From Xanthocytophaga agilis (GTDB taxonomy: Bacteria; Bacteroidota; Bacteroidia; Cytophagales; 172606-1), in NCBI RefSeq assembly GCF_030068605.1, contig NZ_JASJOU010000026.1, positions 1-64,000 of the forward strand: a DNA stretch of 64,000 bases, given 5' to 3'. The notes beneath the pieces were generated by a model. The model saw only the letters and a list, made by a program, of their open reading frames with translations. It was not told where the DNA came from and did not search any database. Positions 26,199 to 35,218 of this stretch are shown piece by piece; positions within the stretch are counted from its first letter, which is position 1; every line of letters begins with the position of its first letter. A program made the translations under genes and the position numbers.

Positions 26199-27047
26199 AT
26201 GAAGACTTACAAACAATACGAACTATTTAAGATTTCCCGGTTTGAAACAACAGAATGGAAACATCCTTTGCATAATCATACCTACTTTGAGATTATTTTT
26301 ATTCAAAATGGCAATGGATGGCATACAATAAATGACAATCGCTTTCCATACAAAGAAGGAAATGTGTTTTTATTGACACCAGGTGACTATCATACATTTG
26401 AAATAGAAACAACTACCCGGTTTTGTTATTTGAAATTTACTGAGCTATATCTGAAAAGTAATGGATTTTTACCAGAGCAGGATGAGTGGTTTCGACAGCT
26501 TGAATTTATACTGCATACACATAATCTGCTTCCGGGTGATGTACTCAGAAACGAACAGGACAGAATACTAGTAACACAACTGCTGGAAGTGCTTTTACAT
26601 GAGTCAGATACTAGGAAAATGTACTCAGAAAGCATTGTACAAAACTGTCTTAAAAGCATGCTGGATATCATAGCCCGAAATATTATAGTAAAGAAAGAAG
26701 CAGTAAAACAACCCGATCGTGATTTGCTGACCGAATTAACTACGTATGTAAGACGGTATATATATGAACCGGAGAAGCTTCGTATTCAACACCTAGCAGA
26801 ACAGTTTAATCTTTCTTCCAACTACATTGGAATTTATTTTAAACGGAAAATGGGTGAATCTCTGCAACAGTACATTCTTCAATACAAACTGAAACTGATT
26901 GAAACCCGCTTGTTGTACAGTGACCGCACTATTTCAGAGATAGGCTATGAATTAGGATTTACTGATGAGAGTCATCTCAATAAAATTTTCCGAAAGTATA
27001 AAGGCATGAGTCCTAAAGCCTTTCGTTTACAAAAGAGATCGGTCTGA
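26199..27047 (+). CDS. AraC-family transcriptional regulator with cupin sensor domain
   Basis: 282 residues. The N-terminal half is a cupin-type sensor (HNHTYFEIIFIQNGNGWHTI, LTPGDYHTFEI), typical of carbohydrate-responsive members. The C-terminal 100 residues hold two helix-turn-helices: IQHLAEQFNLSSNYIGIYFK and ISEIGYELGFTDESHLNKIF, followed by KYKGMSPKAFR. It is divergent from the DoxX/deacetylase operon and lies before a sugar isomerase-like gene, so either may be its target. Regulation of a local sugar-related set is an inference from layout. Confidence 0.9.
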   Translation: MKTYKQYELFKISRFETTEWKHPLHNHTYFEIIFIQNGNGWHTINDNRFPYKEGNVFLLTPGDYHTFEIETTTRFCYLKFTELYLKSNGFLPEQDEWFRQLEFILHTHNLLPGDVLRNEQDRILVTQLLEVLLHESDTRKMYSESIVQNCLKSMLDIIARNIIVKKEAVKQPDRDLLTELTTYVRRYIYEPEKLRIQHLAEQFNLSSNYIGIYFKRKMGESLQQYILQYKLKLIETRLLYSDRTISEIGYELGFTDESHLNKIFRKYKGMSPKAFRLQKRSV

Positions 27048-27148
27048 AATAATTTATACAAAGACGGCTGCGAAAAGTATTAAATAAGTTATACTAAAAC
27101 CGGAAAAAGTAGTAATCTTGTTTATATAATCTGACACCTGTAGTAATT

Positions 27149-28084
27149 ATGTCCTCACCTCAGACGAACCGTCGCACACACCTCAAGCAGCTAAGTGCAG
27201 TAATGGGTCTTTCTGCACTGCCTGACTTGCAACCCATCGAAGCTACCGCAAAGCCCAACTTTATATACAGCCTGAATATGAGTACTATTCGGGGACAAAA
27301 CCTCGGATTTGTCAAAGAATTGGAAGTGGCTTCCAAGGCAGGCTTTCGTTCAGTCGAAATCTGGATGGACTCTCTGCAAACTTATCTTGATAAAGGTGGG
27401 TCATTGTCAGATGCCCGAAAACGCATCTCTGATCTGGGACTGACAATTGAAAACGCCATCGGATTTGCTCAGTGGATTGTCGATGATGAGACTACACGGC
27501 AAAAGGGTGTAGAGCAGCTTAAACGCGAAATGGATAGGCTTGCTCAACTGGGATGCCATCGTACTGCAGCACCACCAATGGGAGCAACACAAGTACCCGG
27601 CCTGGATCTGAAACGTGCAGCAGAACGTTACCGAACTATTGTGGAACTAGGCGTCAAGATGACTGTAATACCTCAATTAGAACTATGGGGCTTTTCACAG
27701 AACCTGAGTCGTTTAAGTGAAGTATCCTATGTTGCTGTTGAAAGCGGACACCCTTCTGCCCGTATGTTACTGGATGTGTATCATTTGTTCAAAGGAGGTT
27801 CCAGCCTAGATAGTTTGCCATTAATTGGCAAAACGGGCATTGAAGTTTTTCATGTCAATGATTATGCTGCCTCTGCCAATCCTTCTACCATTACCGATGG
27901 CGACCGTGTTTACACAGGCGATGGCGTAGCTCCGATTGGTCGTATTTTACAAGCTCTGGCCCCAACTGATCGTCCATTGGTTATCTCACTGGAAGTATTC
28001 AATAAGAATTACTATGCTCAGGATGCTTTGCTGGTTGCACAGAATGCGCTAGCCAAAATGAAACAGGTAACAAAAAGTTTGTAG
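27149..28084 (+). CDS. Sugar phosphate isomerase/epimerase-like TIM-barrel protein
   Basis: 311 residues. The start has a twin-arginine-like region (NRRTHLKQLSAVMG), so export is possible although the hydrophobic stretch is short. The rest is the xylose isomerase-like TIM barrel (AP_endonuc_2 family): AGFRSVEIWMDSL on strand 1-2, then ISDLGLTIENAIGF and MLLDVYHLFKGGSSLDS, and the late IEVFHVNDYAAS with metal-ligand-type acidic and histidine residues. Family members isomerise or epimerise sugars, inositols or keto-acids with a metal. Substrate unknown. A perfect terminator follows at 28111-28155. Confidence 0.85.
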   Translation: MSSPQTNRRTHLKQLSAVMGLSALPDLQPIEATAKPNFIYSLNMSTIRGQNLGFVKELEVASKAGFRSVEIWMDSLQTYLDKGGSLSDARKRISDLGLTIENAIGFAQWIVDDETTRQKGVEQLKREMDRLAQLGCHRTAAPPMGATQVPGLDLKRAAERYRTIVELGVKMTVIPQLELWGFSQNLSRLSEVSYVAVESGHPSARMLLDVYHLFKGGSSLDSLPLIGKTGIEVFHVNDYAASANPSTITDGDRVYTGDGVAPIGRILQALAPTDRPLVISLEVFNKNYYAQDALLVAQNALAKMKQVTKSL

Positions 28085-28110
28085 TAAGTCTGTTAATGTC
28101 TCTGAAGATC

Positions 28111-28155
28111 CAGTAAAACTTTTGATAGATTTACAGCTAATCAAAAGTTTTACTG
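28111..28155 (+). terminator. Perfect 16-base terminator hairpin, 10 bases before the next ATG
   Basis: CAGTAAAACTTTTGAT (28111-28126) pairs exactly with 28140-28155. AGTTTGTTAT follows and the next start is at 28166. Confidence 0.7.
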
Positions 28156-28165
28156 AGTTTGTTAT

Positions 28166-28996
28166 ATGTTTTCGGAGATATCCATGCCTACTCTTATTCC
28201 TCTTGGATTTGAGTCCTCTCTTACTCTAAAAGAGATGATTATCCTTCTTATAATTTTACTGTTAATCGGATGGGCTATATACAAGGGTTGTGTTTATGTA
28301 ATCCGCAAATGGACAGGCCTAACCAACATTCGTAAAATTCGTTTTCGTGCACTTGTTGCTACCTTTATTCTTACTCCACTGTTGATTTTGCTAGTCATAG
28401 TGGGACTGGTTTTGTATACTATTTTGAAGGAGTTTAAGAGTGATAGTAGCCAACAATCACCAGGTAGTGATATCATTAGCATTAGCATACAAGGTATTTC
28501 GCCTGAAGGTATACTGCTACTCATCACAATTCTATTGGCAACAGGTTTCCTTGCCTACCAGATGAGTTATTACGTGATCCGTCGGGGGATGAAATTATCT
28601 AATGCGCAAAAGATTCGAATTGGAGCATTTGTTACCAGCTTGATACTTACCCCATTACTGATATTTCTGCTGGTAATGGGATTTATCTGGTATAGCATTT
28701 CAAATGAGTTAGAAGGACACAGCAACCTTAGTCAGCAATTGAATGAATCTATTTATGATATGACTCGTGATAGTATAGACCAGATGCATTTGCAGGGTAA
28801 AACCAAATCCGAAGTAGTTGATTTACTAGGCGAAACAGACACAACTGGCAACGAATTAATTTATGATCTATCTATGAATAAAGAACCTTTAGAGAATGAT
28901 TTAAACTATACACCGGAAGCACTCTTCCTAGTAGTTACGATTAAGAATGGAAAAGTGATACGTTATCAGCTTGAAAGAGAGAATAAAGGAAATTGA
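28166..28996 (+). CDS. Membrane protein with duplicated 2-TM module and BamE-like tail
   Basis: 276 residues. The membrane module occurs twice: about 18-92 (LKEMIILLIILLLIGWAIYK, then IRKIRFRALVATFILTPLLI) and about 114-190 (GILLLITILLATGFLAYQ, then AQKIRIGAFVTSLILTPLLI). The I-R/K-x-R-x-A/G-A/F...ILTPLLI part is the most conserved. The tail (about 200-276) has MTRDSIDQMHLQGKTKSEVV, DLLG, TDTT and LIYDLS, as in the protein at 4085-4597. The second module plus tail corresponds to that whole protein. Internal start Met7 (28184) is possible, given the terminator immediately upstream. Function unknown. Confidence 0.72.
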   Translation: MFSEISMPTLIPLGFESSLTLKEMIILLIILLLIGWAIYKGCVYVIRKWTGLTNIRKIRFRALVATFILTPLLILLVIVGLVLYTILKEFKSDSSQQSPGSDIISISIQGISPEGILLLITILLATGFLAYQMSYYVIRRGMKLSNAQKIRIGAFVTSLILTPLLIFLLVMGFIWYSISNELEGHSNLSQQLNESIYDMTRDSIDQMHLQGKTKSEVVDLLGETDTTGNELIYDLSMNKEPLENDLNYTPEALFLVVTIKNGKVIRYQLERENKGN

Positions 28997-29062
28997 GCAT
29001 ATTTCCTAAAATGAGATTTCTAAAATATTGTAAAAGAGATACTTGTTATAGCGAGAACTATA

Positions 29063-29089
29063 TTGTTATGAGAGAATGTTATATATTTG
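29063..29089 (+). promoter_or_regulatory. Promoter of the DEAD-box helicase gene
   Basis: TATATTTG at 29082-29089 matches TAnnTTTG, with TTG at 29063-29065 sixteen bases upstream as a -33 element. The leader would be about 100 bases long. Confidence 0.5.
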
Positions 29090-29196
29090 TCAAATACCAG
29101 CCATAACTGGTTGTTTTAATCTTTCGAGCAGTAGGGTATTTGAATCATACAAAAACAACAAGTGTATAATCTCTTAAGTATAAAATAAACTCAGCA

Positions 29197-30447
29197 TTGA
29201 CTTTTCAGGATTTTAATTTCGATACAAGACTGGCAGAGGGGTTGACCGCAATGGGCTTTACTCAGCCAACTCCCATACAAGAACAAAGCATTCCTCTTAT
29301 CTTAGAAAACAAGGATTTAATAGCTTGTGCCCAGACAGGTACAGGAAAAACAGCTGCCTATTTGCTGCCTATCCTTGATAAAATTGTGAGAGCCCCCGAA
29401 GATAAGCGGCATTTGAATACGCTCATTCTGGCGCCTACCCGTGAACTGGCAACTCAGATTGATCAGCAGGTAGAAGGATTAGGATATTTTACGGGTGTTA
29501 GCTCGATCTCTGTATATGGAGGTGGGGATGGTGCTGCCTGGAGCCAGCAGCAGAAGGCGTTATTGGAAGGCAGTGATGTTGTGATAGCCACTCCTGGCCG
29601 CCTGATTGCTTTATTACAGATGAAAGCGATTGACTTCTCCCGATTACAGCATTTGATTCTGGACGAAGCTGACCGGATGTTGGATATGGGATTTTATGAT
29701 GATATTATCCGGATTATCAGTTATCTGCCCAGAAAACGTCAGACGTTGTTGTTTTCTGCTACTATGCCGCCCAAAATTCGGACACTGGCAAATACGATTC
29801 TGATAAAGCCTGAACAGATTAATATCTCTATCTCCAAACCAGCAGAAGGTATTCGTCAGGAAGCTTATCTGGCATTTGATCATCAGAAAGTAGAACTAAT
29901 CCGACATATTTTTTCGGGTGATAGCTATGCCAGTGCTGTTATATTTGCTTCTACCAAAGAAGATGTACGAAACCTTGCAGGTGAACTGCGTAAGATTGGC
30001 CTTCAGGTGAAGGCGTTTCACTCTGATTTGTTGCAAAAAGAGCGTGATGAGATATTGCGGGAGTTTAAGAATAAAACGCTGCCCGTTTTGATTGGGACAG
30101 ATATTCTGTCGCGAGGTATAGATGTAGAGGGTATTAGCTTAGTGGTAAACTTTAACGTGCCTCATGAACCAGAGGATTATATACACCGAATCGGTCGTAC
30201 TGCCAGAGCTGCCACAACGGGAACAGCCATTACATTGATTAATGAGAAAGATCAGCATAAGTTTGCCTCTATTGAACGGTTGATTGGCCGGGAAATTGAT
30301 AAAGTACCACTTCCTGCCGAATTAGGCGAGGGACCCGTATATCACCCTCCTATATCTGTAAAAAAGAAGTTTCACAAAAAACGGCCATATGGGAAATCAG
30401 GCAATAAATCAGGAAAGAAATCTGTACAAAACAATAAGCCGAACTAG
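29197..30447 (+). CDS. DEAD-box RNA helicase, RhlE-like
   Basis: 416 residues. The Q motif is at the start (GFTQPTPIQEQSIP), followed by motif I AQTGTGKTAAY, motif II LDEADRML, motif III FSATMPP, and motif VI HRIGRTARA. The C-terminus is a short basic tail rich in Lys, Gly and Asn, which binds RNA. It unwinds structured RNA in ribosome assembly or decay, in the cytoplasm. Translation most likely starts at TTG 29197 (MTFQDFNFD), since no in-frame ATG lies between the upstream stop at 29167 and the Q-motif region. The 3' end overlaps its terminator. Confidence 0.93.
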   Translation: MTFQDFNFDTRLAEGLTAMGFTQPTPIQEQSIPLILENKDLIACAQTGTGKTAAYLLPILDKIVRAPEDKRHLNTLILAPTRELATQIDQQVEGLGYFTGVSSISVYGGGDGAAWSQQQKALLEGSDVVIATPGRLIALLQMKAIDFSRLQHLILDEADRMLDMGFYDDIIRIISYLPRKRQTLLFSATMPPKIRTLANTILIKPEQINISISKPAEGIRQEAYLAFDHQKVELIRHIFSGDSYASAVIFASTKEDVRNLAGELRKIGLQVKAFHSDLLQKERDEILREFKNKTLPVLIGTDILSRGIDVEGISLVVNFNVPHEPEDYIHRIGRTARAATTGTAITLINEKDQHKFASIERLIGREIDKVPLPAELGEGPVYHPPISVKKKFHKKRPYGKSGNKSGKKSVQNNKPN

Positions 30448-30470
30448 TGAAGTTCGGCTTATTGTTTTTG
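30431..30470 (+). terminator. Terminator overlapping the helicase stop codon
   Basis: A perfect 15-base stem (30431-30445 with 30451-30465) has a five-base loop, followed by TTTTTG. The left arm is part of the coding end, and the TAG at 30445-30447 begins on the last base of that arm and runs into the loop. Confidence 0.85.
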
Positions 30471-30487
30471 GGTAAATCACAGAATTA

Positions 30488-32359
30488 CTATTTGATAACT
30501 GTCACTTTGATATGGGAGGGATATTGCTGACTGTGATAAAGTCTATGGGTCGCTTTCTGAAAATCTGCTTCCTGAGCCTCCCAGATGTGTTCTACATACT
30601 TCTGAGGATTGCGGTCTACCAATGGGAACCAACTGCTTTGTATCTGAATCATGATCCGGTGCCCTTTGGGAAAAGTATGTGCTACATCTGGTAATTCATA
30701 CATTACCTGCGACACCTGGCCAGACACAAATGCTTCTGGTTTTTCAAAGCTGTTTCGGAATCGTCCCCGCATCACCTCTGCCCGTACCAGTCGTTGATAG
30801 CCGGCCATCTGAATACCTTTGGGATTTGGAGCAGGATTAGGTGTATTGTCAGGCAGTACATCAATCAGTTTCACAACAAAGTCTGCATCAGTCCCTGTCG
30901 TAGATACAAACAAATCCGCTATTAGTTTGCCTGTGAGGGTAATGTCTTCAGTAAGCACCTCTGTCTGATAAACCAGCACATCCGGACGGCGTGACGCAAA
31001 TCGCTGATCATCTGTCATATATTCATTATTGCGTCTGGAATAAGTGCCATCTACATAGGGTACAGGTTTCGATGGATCACTGATGTATTCCTCAAACGAG
31101 GTTTGTTCTGAGCTTTTTTCAAATGATAAATTGCCTCCAGGTAAGAAGTACAACTCTTTTACTGTTCCTTTTTTAGGAGGAAATGCCTCATACTGTTTCC
31201 ATTGATTTGTACCAGTTTCAAAAACAGTTGCTTCGGGAAGAGTAAAGGTTCCTTTGTCTTTCAGAAAGAAATTGAAAAACGGTGTTTCAATCTGTTCGCG
31301 GTAATACTTAGCTGTATTTTGGCCAAAATCGTGTGTACCATATCGTGTCCAGTCTTCCCGTGACCAGGAACCATGGGTCCAAGGACCCATCACCAGGTAA
31401 TTTTTATTGTTTGGAGACTGGCTTTCAATTGCTTCATAGGTGCGAAGTGCGCCGAACAAATCCTCTGCATCAAACCATCCACCTACTACCAGTGTGGCGG
31501 GGTTTATATTTTTAAGGTGAGTACGAATGTTACGGACTTTCCAGTATTCATTATAGGTGTCATTTTGCAGATACTCATTCCAGATTTTACCCTTTCCCTT
31601 AAAGTATTGCTGATTTATATTTTTGAGTGGCCCCAGATTGAGATAGAACTCATAAGCATCTTTAATTTCTACTTGAGATAGTTGTTCATACTCTTTAACA
31701 GTTCCTTTCCGAGGTGAATCAAAGTAGTTCATAAACGAAAAGTTATCCATCAGAAAAAAGGCTCCTTTGTGGTATGCATCATCACCAATAAATTCATCTG
31801 TCACAGGTGCCTGAGGTGAAACAGCCTTTATAGCTGGATGAGCATTCGGTAACGAAGCAGTTGCATAAAACCCTGGATAGGAAATTCCCCAAAGACCAAC
31901 ACGTGCATTATTGCCGGGAACGTTCTTTATCAGCCATTCAACCGTATCATAGGTGTCTGTACTTTCGTCCGTTTCTTTTTTTGACTTTTTAACTGCCTTA
32001 TGAGGTGTCATTTCTTCAAAATTACCTTCACTCATATAGCGTCCGCGTACATCCTGGTATACAAAAATATATTTCTCTCTCATAAGGAGTGAGTTAGCTC
32101 CCAGACGACGAGGATATTTGTCTTCTCCATAAGGCCCTACCGAATAAGGAGTCCGCATCATCAGAAACGGATATTTCTGAGCTTTATCTTTGGGTACATA
32201 GATAGCTGTAAAGAGTTTGATTCCATCCCGCATGGTAATTTGCCTTTCCAGTTTGGTGTAGTTATCTCTGACAAAGGCAGAGTCTTCTTTGCTAGCTTGT
32301 CCAAATACAGGAATAATCAGAATAAATAAGAAAAATACAGTCAGTATGTTTTTGAGCAT
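30488..32359 (-). CDS. CocE/NonD-family (X-Pro dipeptidyl-peptidase S15) hydrolase
   Basis: 623 residues with a signal peptide ending near VFGQ. The alpha/beta hydrolase part carries the nucleophile motif GLWGISYPGFYA (Ser in G-x-S-x-x-G) and an early strand with DGIKLFTAIYVPKD. A jelly-roll C-terminal domain (about 400-620, KLIADLFVSTTGTDADFVVK) is the PepX_C domain. Related enzymes cleave acyl groups (cocaine esterase, glutaryl-7-ACA acylase) or X-Pro peptides. The protein acts in the periplasm. A near-consensus promoter core, TATCTTCG, lies on the minus strand at 32391-32398. Exact substrate unknown. Confidence 0.9.
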   Translation of the reverse strand: MLKNILTVFFLFILIIPVFGQASKEDSAFVRDNYTKLERQITMRDGIKLFTAIYVPKDKAQKYPFLMMRTPYSVGPYGEDKYPRRLGANSLLMREKYIFVYQDVRGRYMSEGNFEEMTPHKAVKKSKKETDESTDTYDTVEWLIKNVPGNNARVGLWGISYPGFYATASLPNAHPAIKAVSPQAPVTDEFIGDDAYHKGAFFLMDNFSFMNYFDSPRKGTVKEYEQLSQVEIKDAYEFYLNLGPLKNINQQYFKGKGKIWNEYLQNDTYNEYWKVRNIRTHLKNINPATLVVGGWFDAEDLFGALRTYEAIESQSPNNKNYLVMGPWTHGSWSREDWTRYGTHDFGQNTAKYYREQIETPFFNFFLKDKGTFTLPEATVFETGTNQWKQYEAFPPKKGTVKELYFLPGGNLSFEKSSEQTSFEEYISDPSKPVPYVDGTYSRRNNEYMTDDQRFASRRPDVLVYQTEVLTEDITLTGKLIADLFVSTTGTDADFVVKLIDVLPDNTPNPAPNPKGIQMAGYQRLVRAEVMRGRFRNSFEKPEAFVSGQVSQVMYELPDVAHTFPKGHRIMIQIQSSWFPLVDRNPQKYVEHIWEAQEADFQKATHRLYHSQQYPSHIKVTVIK

Positions 32360-32455
32360 AGGTTTAGTGGTAAAATGGTTTTTAGTTTTGCGAAGATAGA
32401 ATTTTGAAAAGATATGGGAATCTAATAAGTTAAGAAAAGAATTATACAGGAGATC

Positions 32456-32914
32456 ATGATTTCAGGCAAACGCTACCATACAGGATTTATTTCTGTCTAT
32501 GATTTCATCAATCATATCTACATTCTATGCCCTAAATGTAGTAATCGTGCAGAAGTTCTTTCTGATGCAAACGATAGAGTACATACCCGAATGACATGTA
32601 TACATTGTGGTATGAACCAACAATGGATGACCGATGAGGAACCCAAAGCAATATTGGTTGGTAAACCGATAGATTGCTACTTCCGCTATCCGGTATGGTT
32701 ACAATGTGTTGTAGGAGAAGAAATTTTGTTTGCCTATAACTATAAACATCTAACATTCCTAGAGCAGTTTATAACTGCCAGACTCAGAGAACGCAGTAAA
32801 GATCAGTATGGTTGGCACAACAACAGTCTGCAAAGTCGACTACCTGCCTGGATGTTGAGTGCTAAGAATCGAATTAGGTTACTAAAGGCAATTGATAAAC
32901 TAAAGAAGAAGTAG
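32456..32914 (+). CDS. Zinc-ribbon protein of unknown function
   Basis: 152 residues, soluble. The N-terminal part has two Cys pairs (LCPKCSNRAE and CIHCGMNQQW), a zinc ribbon. The rest has conserved-looking blocks: YFRYPVWLQ, ILFAYNYKHLTFLEQFITAR and LQSRLPAWMLSAKNRIRLLK. These blocks suggest a real family of uncharacterised zinc-ribbon proteins. A Shine-Dalgarno-like AGGAG stands six bases before the ATG, uncommon in this window. Nucleic acid binding is plausible but not shown. It is divergent from the CocE-like gene and separate from the metallopeptidase downstream on the other strand. Confidence 0.75.
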   Translation: MISGKRYHTGFISVYDFINHIYILCPKCSNRAEVLSDANDRVHTRMTCIHCGMNQQWMTDEEPKAILVGKPIDCYFRYPVWLQCVVGEEILFAYNYKHLTFLEQFITARLRERSKDQYGWHNNSLQSRLPAWMLSAKNRIRLLKAIDKLKKK

Positions 32915-33037
32915 TATTTAGCAAAGTCTGGATAGATGATATGCTGATTAGAATAAGTTGGTCAAAGAAGTGAGGGTAGAATACTCATAAAGTAAGCTAC
33001 CCTGCTATTCATACACCCTTTACAAACAATTTATCTT

Positions 33038-34123
33038 TCAGGCTCCTACTGTTTGCTGGGCAGGCATACGAAGCAACATACTGGACTTTTTTACAAGCCA
33101 GTGAATAAATTGCATCTTTCTGACTACACCTGCTGTAAATACTTCTGGTACCAGATCCAGTAGACCCATAGTGCGGTTCATTTCGTTGATTTTAATCCCC
33201 AATAATTCATAACGTTGTAGCATATTTAACAACTCATTTCCTGAGTTCTCAATAGGTTCATTGATAGTTAGTGCAACGTGCTCAGCCGTATCCAGAACTG
33301 CTACCATATCCAGATAAGCGCCAAAAGTCTCAGCAAAATCCTCCCAAGGGTGCATAGTAGCATAAGCACTAATATAATCTGTTTGCCAGTTTGGCTTAGG
33401 ACCATTCTGATAATAGCTATTCATCGCATCTGTATAAGACGGATTTTCATGATCTCCAAACACCTGTTTAAAGGAATCTTCACATTTGCCCAGTACCAGC
33501 AATTGCCAGTAATAATGGGCAATCTCATGTCGGAAGTGGCCGATAAGGGTTCTATGTGGTTCGCCAAAGTCGACCCGAAGTTTTTCCCGTTCTACAGGAT
33601 CTGCTTCAGCAATGTTGATAGTGATCTTACCATCTGCATGACCTGTATATACTTTTTCCTCAATTGTTCCTGATCCTGAAGGGTCTGAAACAACTATATC
33701 TTCTTTAAAATCAAAGGAAAGAGGTAGTTCGAAACCTTCAGCTGCAGTACCATAAGGCAGCTTAAGAATATCCAGGTTATACAATAATCTTCGTTTGGCA
33801 ACCTCTATCAGATACCAACGTTCTTTATTTTTAGGATTGCTGATATCTGGAATGACATCATTGAACTTGCAATAATCGCAAAATTCATGTGTGTGTTCAC
33901 CTTCGTCATGAACACAACGATTACAAACCTGATGCACAGCATAGTTAGTACATTTACGTAATTGTGTGTTACAGTTCAGGCAGGTGTATGATGTACCATC
34001 TATTGGCTCCAGAGCTCTTATTCCCTGACATTCAGGACACCAGCCTACCTCTCTTAAACAAGAGACACATTGAGAATTTTCAAAGTGAAGAGTATTGTTA
34101 CATTTACAAGTATAAGTGTTCAT
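33038..34123 (-). CDS. Zinc-ribbon metallopeptidase (Peptidase_Mx-like)
   Basis: 361 residues from Met at 34123 (MNTYTCKCNNTLHF); the frame opens at 34165 but the N-terminal zinc ribbon fits the shorter start. The ribbon has several Cys pairs (CKC, CVSC, CPEC, CLNC, CNRC). The catalytic part has HFRHEIAHYYW, the HExxH zinc site, and later HPWEDFAETFGAYLD, which would supply the third ligand. The family is described as putative zinc-binding peptidases of unknown substrate; cytoplasmic, no signal. The gene lies 63 bases after the GT2 gene on the same strand and may be the last member of the glycan operon. Confidence 0.85.
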   Translation of the reverse strand: MNTYTCKCNNTLHFENSQCVSCLREVGWCPECQGIRALEPIDGTSYTCLNCNTQLRKCTNYAVHQVCNRCVHDEGEHTHEFCDYCKFNDVIPDISNPKNKERWYLIEVAKRRLLYNLDILKLPYGTAAEGFELPLSFDFKEDIVVSDPSGSGTIEEKVYTGHADGKITINIAEADPVEREKLRVDFGEPHRTLIGHFRHEIAHYYWQLLVLGKCEDSFKQVFGDHENPSYTDAMNSYYQNGPKPNWQTDYISAYATMHPWEDFAETFGAYLDMVAVLDTAEHVALTINEPIENSGNELLNMLQRYELLGIKINEMNRTMGLLDLVPEVFTAGVVRKMQFIHWLVKKSSMLLRMPAQQTVGA

Positions 34124-34186
34124 ATTCGCTACAATGGATATATCGTATAACCCATTGTATATCAATAAAATTCTGTTCCCATATTT

Positions 34187-35179
34187 TTATCTTGTTCTGG
34201 TAGTAAGCAACTTTCTGAGGTTCATATACCCAAAGAATAAAAAGCCTGTACGAATTCTCATTCGAGCCAATGCCGTAATCGATTGGGAAATTATATCAGG
34301 GCGATGCATTGTTTGTAATAGGTCCATGTATTCCTTTACCAAGCCAAAGTTTTCTGTAAAGAAGCATTGACGTAACAGATAACGTACTCTGTGCGCCAGC
34401 GCTTCGTTTTCTGCTTCAGAAATATTTTGTTCATATGCTTTTCTACAAACAGCTAAGGTAGATTTTAGGTGTGGATTATGATTTTTTCGATACCATTTTT
34501 GAGAATCAGAGTGGGGGGATTGTCTATATGATGTCAGCAACTCATTCAGATACCAGTATTTATATTTTCGGGCAGACCGGATAAAAAAGTCAAAATCTTC
34601 ATATACCAGCGTTTCATCATAACCTTGCAGGTCATTATATACCTGTCGACGACTCATGATAGTTGGCGCACAAACGCAGTACCTATGAAGCATATCCATA
34701 TAAATATCTCCGAAAGGTACATTCTCTTGCAGAATACCTTCTGGATTACGTTTGTAGAATGTACCTATAACTTTAGAGTTTTCGTCTGTCAACCAGGCAT
34801 CTGAGAAGACTACTCCGTAAGAAGAATCCAGTTGCTGAAAAGTATGTACTTGTTTTTCAATACGTTCAGGATGCAGTACATCATCTCCCGCTAGATCAAC
34901 AATAAATTCACCTTCTGCTAGTACAAGGCCTTTGTTAAATGCCTTGGTCATACCTATATTCTGACTAAGCCGCAGAAAAGTGACAGAAGGGTAGGGTGAT
35001 AGAAAATTTGCTATAACAGATGCGCTATTGTCTGTACTACCGTCGTCAATTACAATTAATTGAATCTGGGAGTATGTCTGATTCATAACCGATTGAAGAG
35101 CTTCTATAACAAATCGTTCCTGATTGTAACAAAGACATATAATGGTAACAAGCGGATCCGAATCTTTGAGAAAAGACAT
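34187..35179 (-). CDS. Glycosyltransferase family 2
   Basis: 330 residues. The GT-A fold is clear: PLVTIICLCYNQERFVIEAL at the start, VIDDGSTDNSASVI for nucleotide binding, then LAGDDVLHPERIEKQ (the DxD-like site) and a later YEDFDFFIRSARK stretch. It would transfer a sugar from a nucleotide donor to a growing glycan at the inner membrane face. It lies 39 bases after the dioxygenase gene and shares its operon. The C-terminal 60 residues are poorly conserved and basic. Donor and acceptor unknown. Confidence 0.9.
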   Translation of the reverse strand: MSFLKDSDPLVTIICLCYNQERFVIEALQSVMNQTYSQIQLIVIDDGSTDNSASVIANFLSPYPSVTFLRLSQNIGMTKAFNKGLVLAEGEFIVDLAGDDVLHPERIEKQVHTFQQLDSSYGVVFSDAWLTDENSKVIGTFYKRNPEGILQENVPFGDIYMDMLHRYCVCAPTIMSRRQVYNDLQGYDETLVYEDFDFFIRSARKYKYWYLNELLTSYRQSPHSDSQKWYRKNHNPHLKSTLAVCRKAYEQNISEAENEALAHRVRYLLRQCFFTENFGLVKEYMDLLQTMHRPDIISQSITALARMRIRTGFLFFGYMNLRKLLTTRTR

Positions 35180-35218
35180 AATTTGTAATGTGGGGTGAGG
35201 CCATCGTAATGCAAAAGA

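Noticed and set aside
33278-33673. 131-codon plus-strand frame opposite the metallopeptidase
   Set aside because: It is antisense to a gene with HExxH and a zinc ribbon, and has no independent support.
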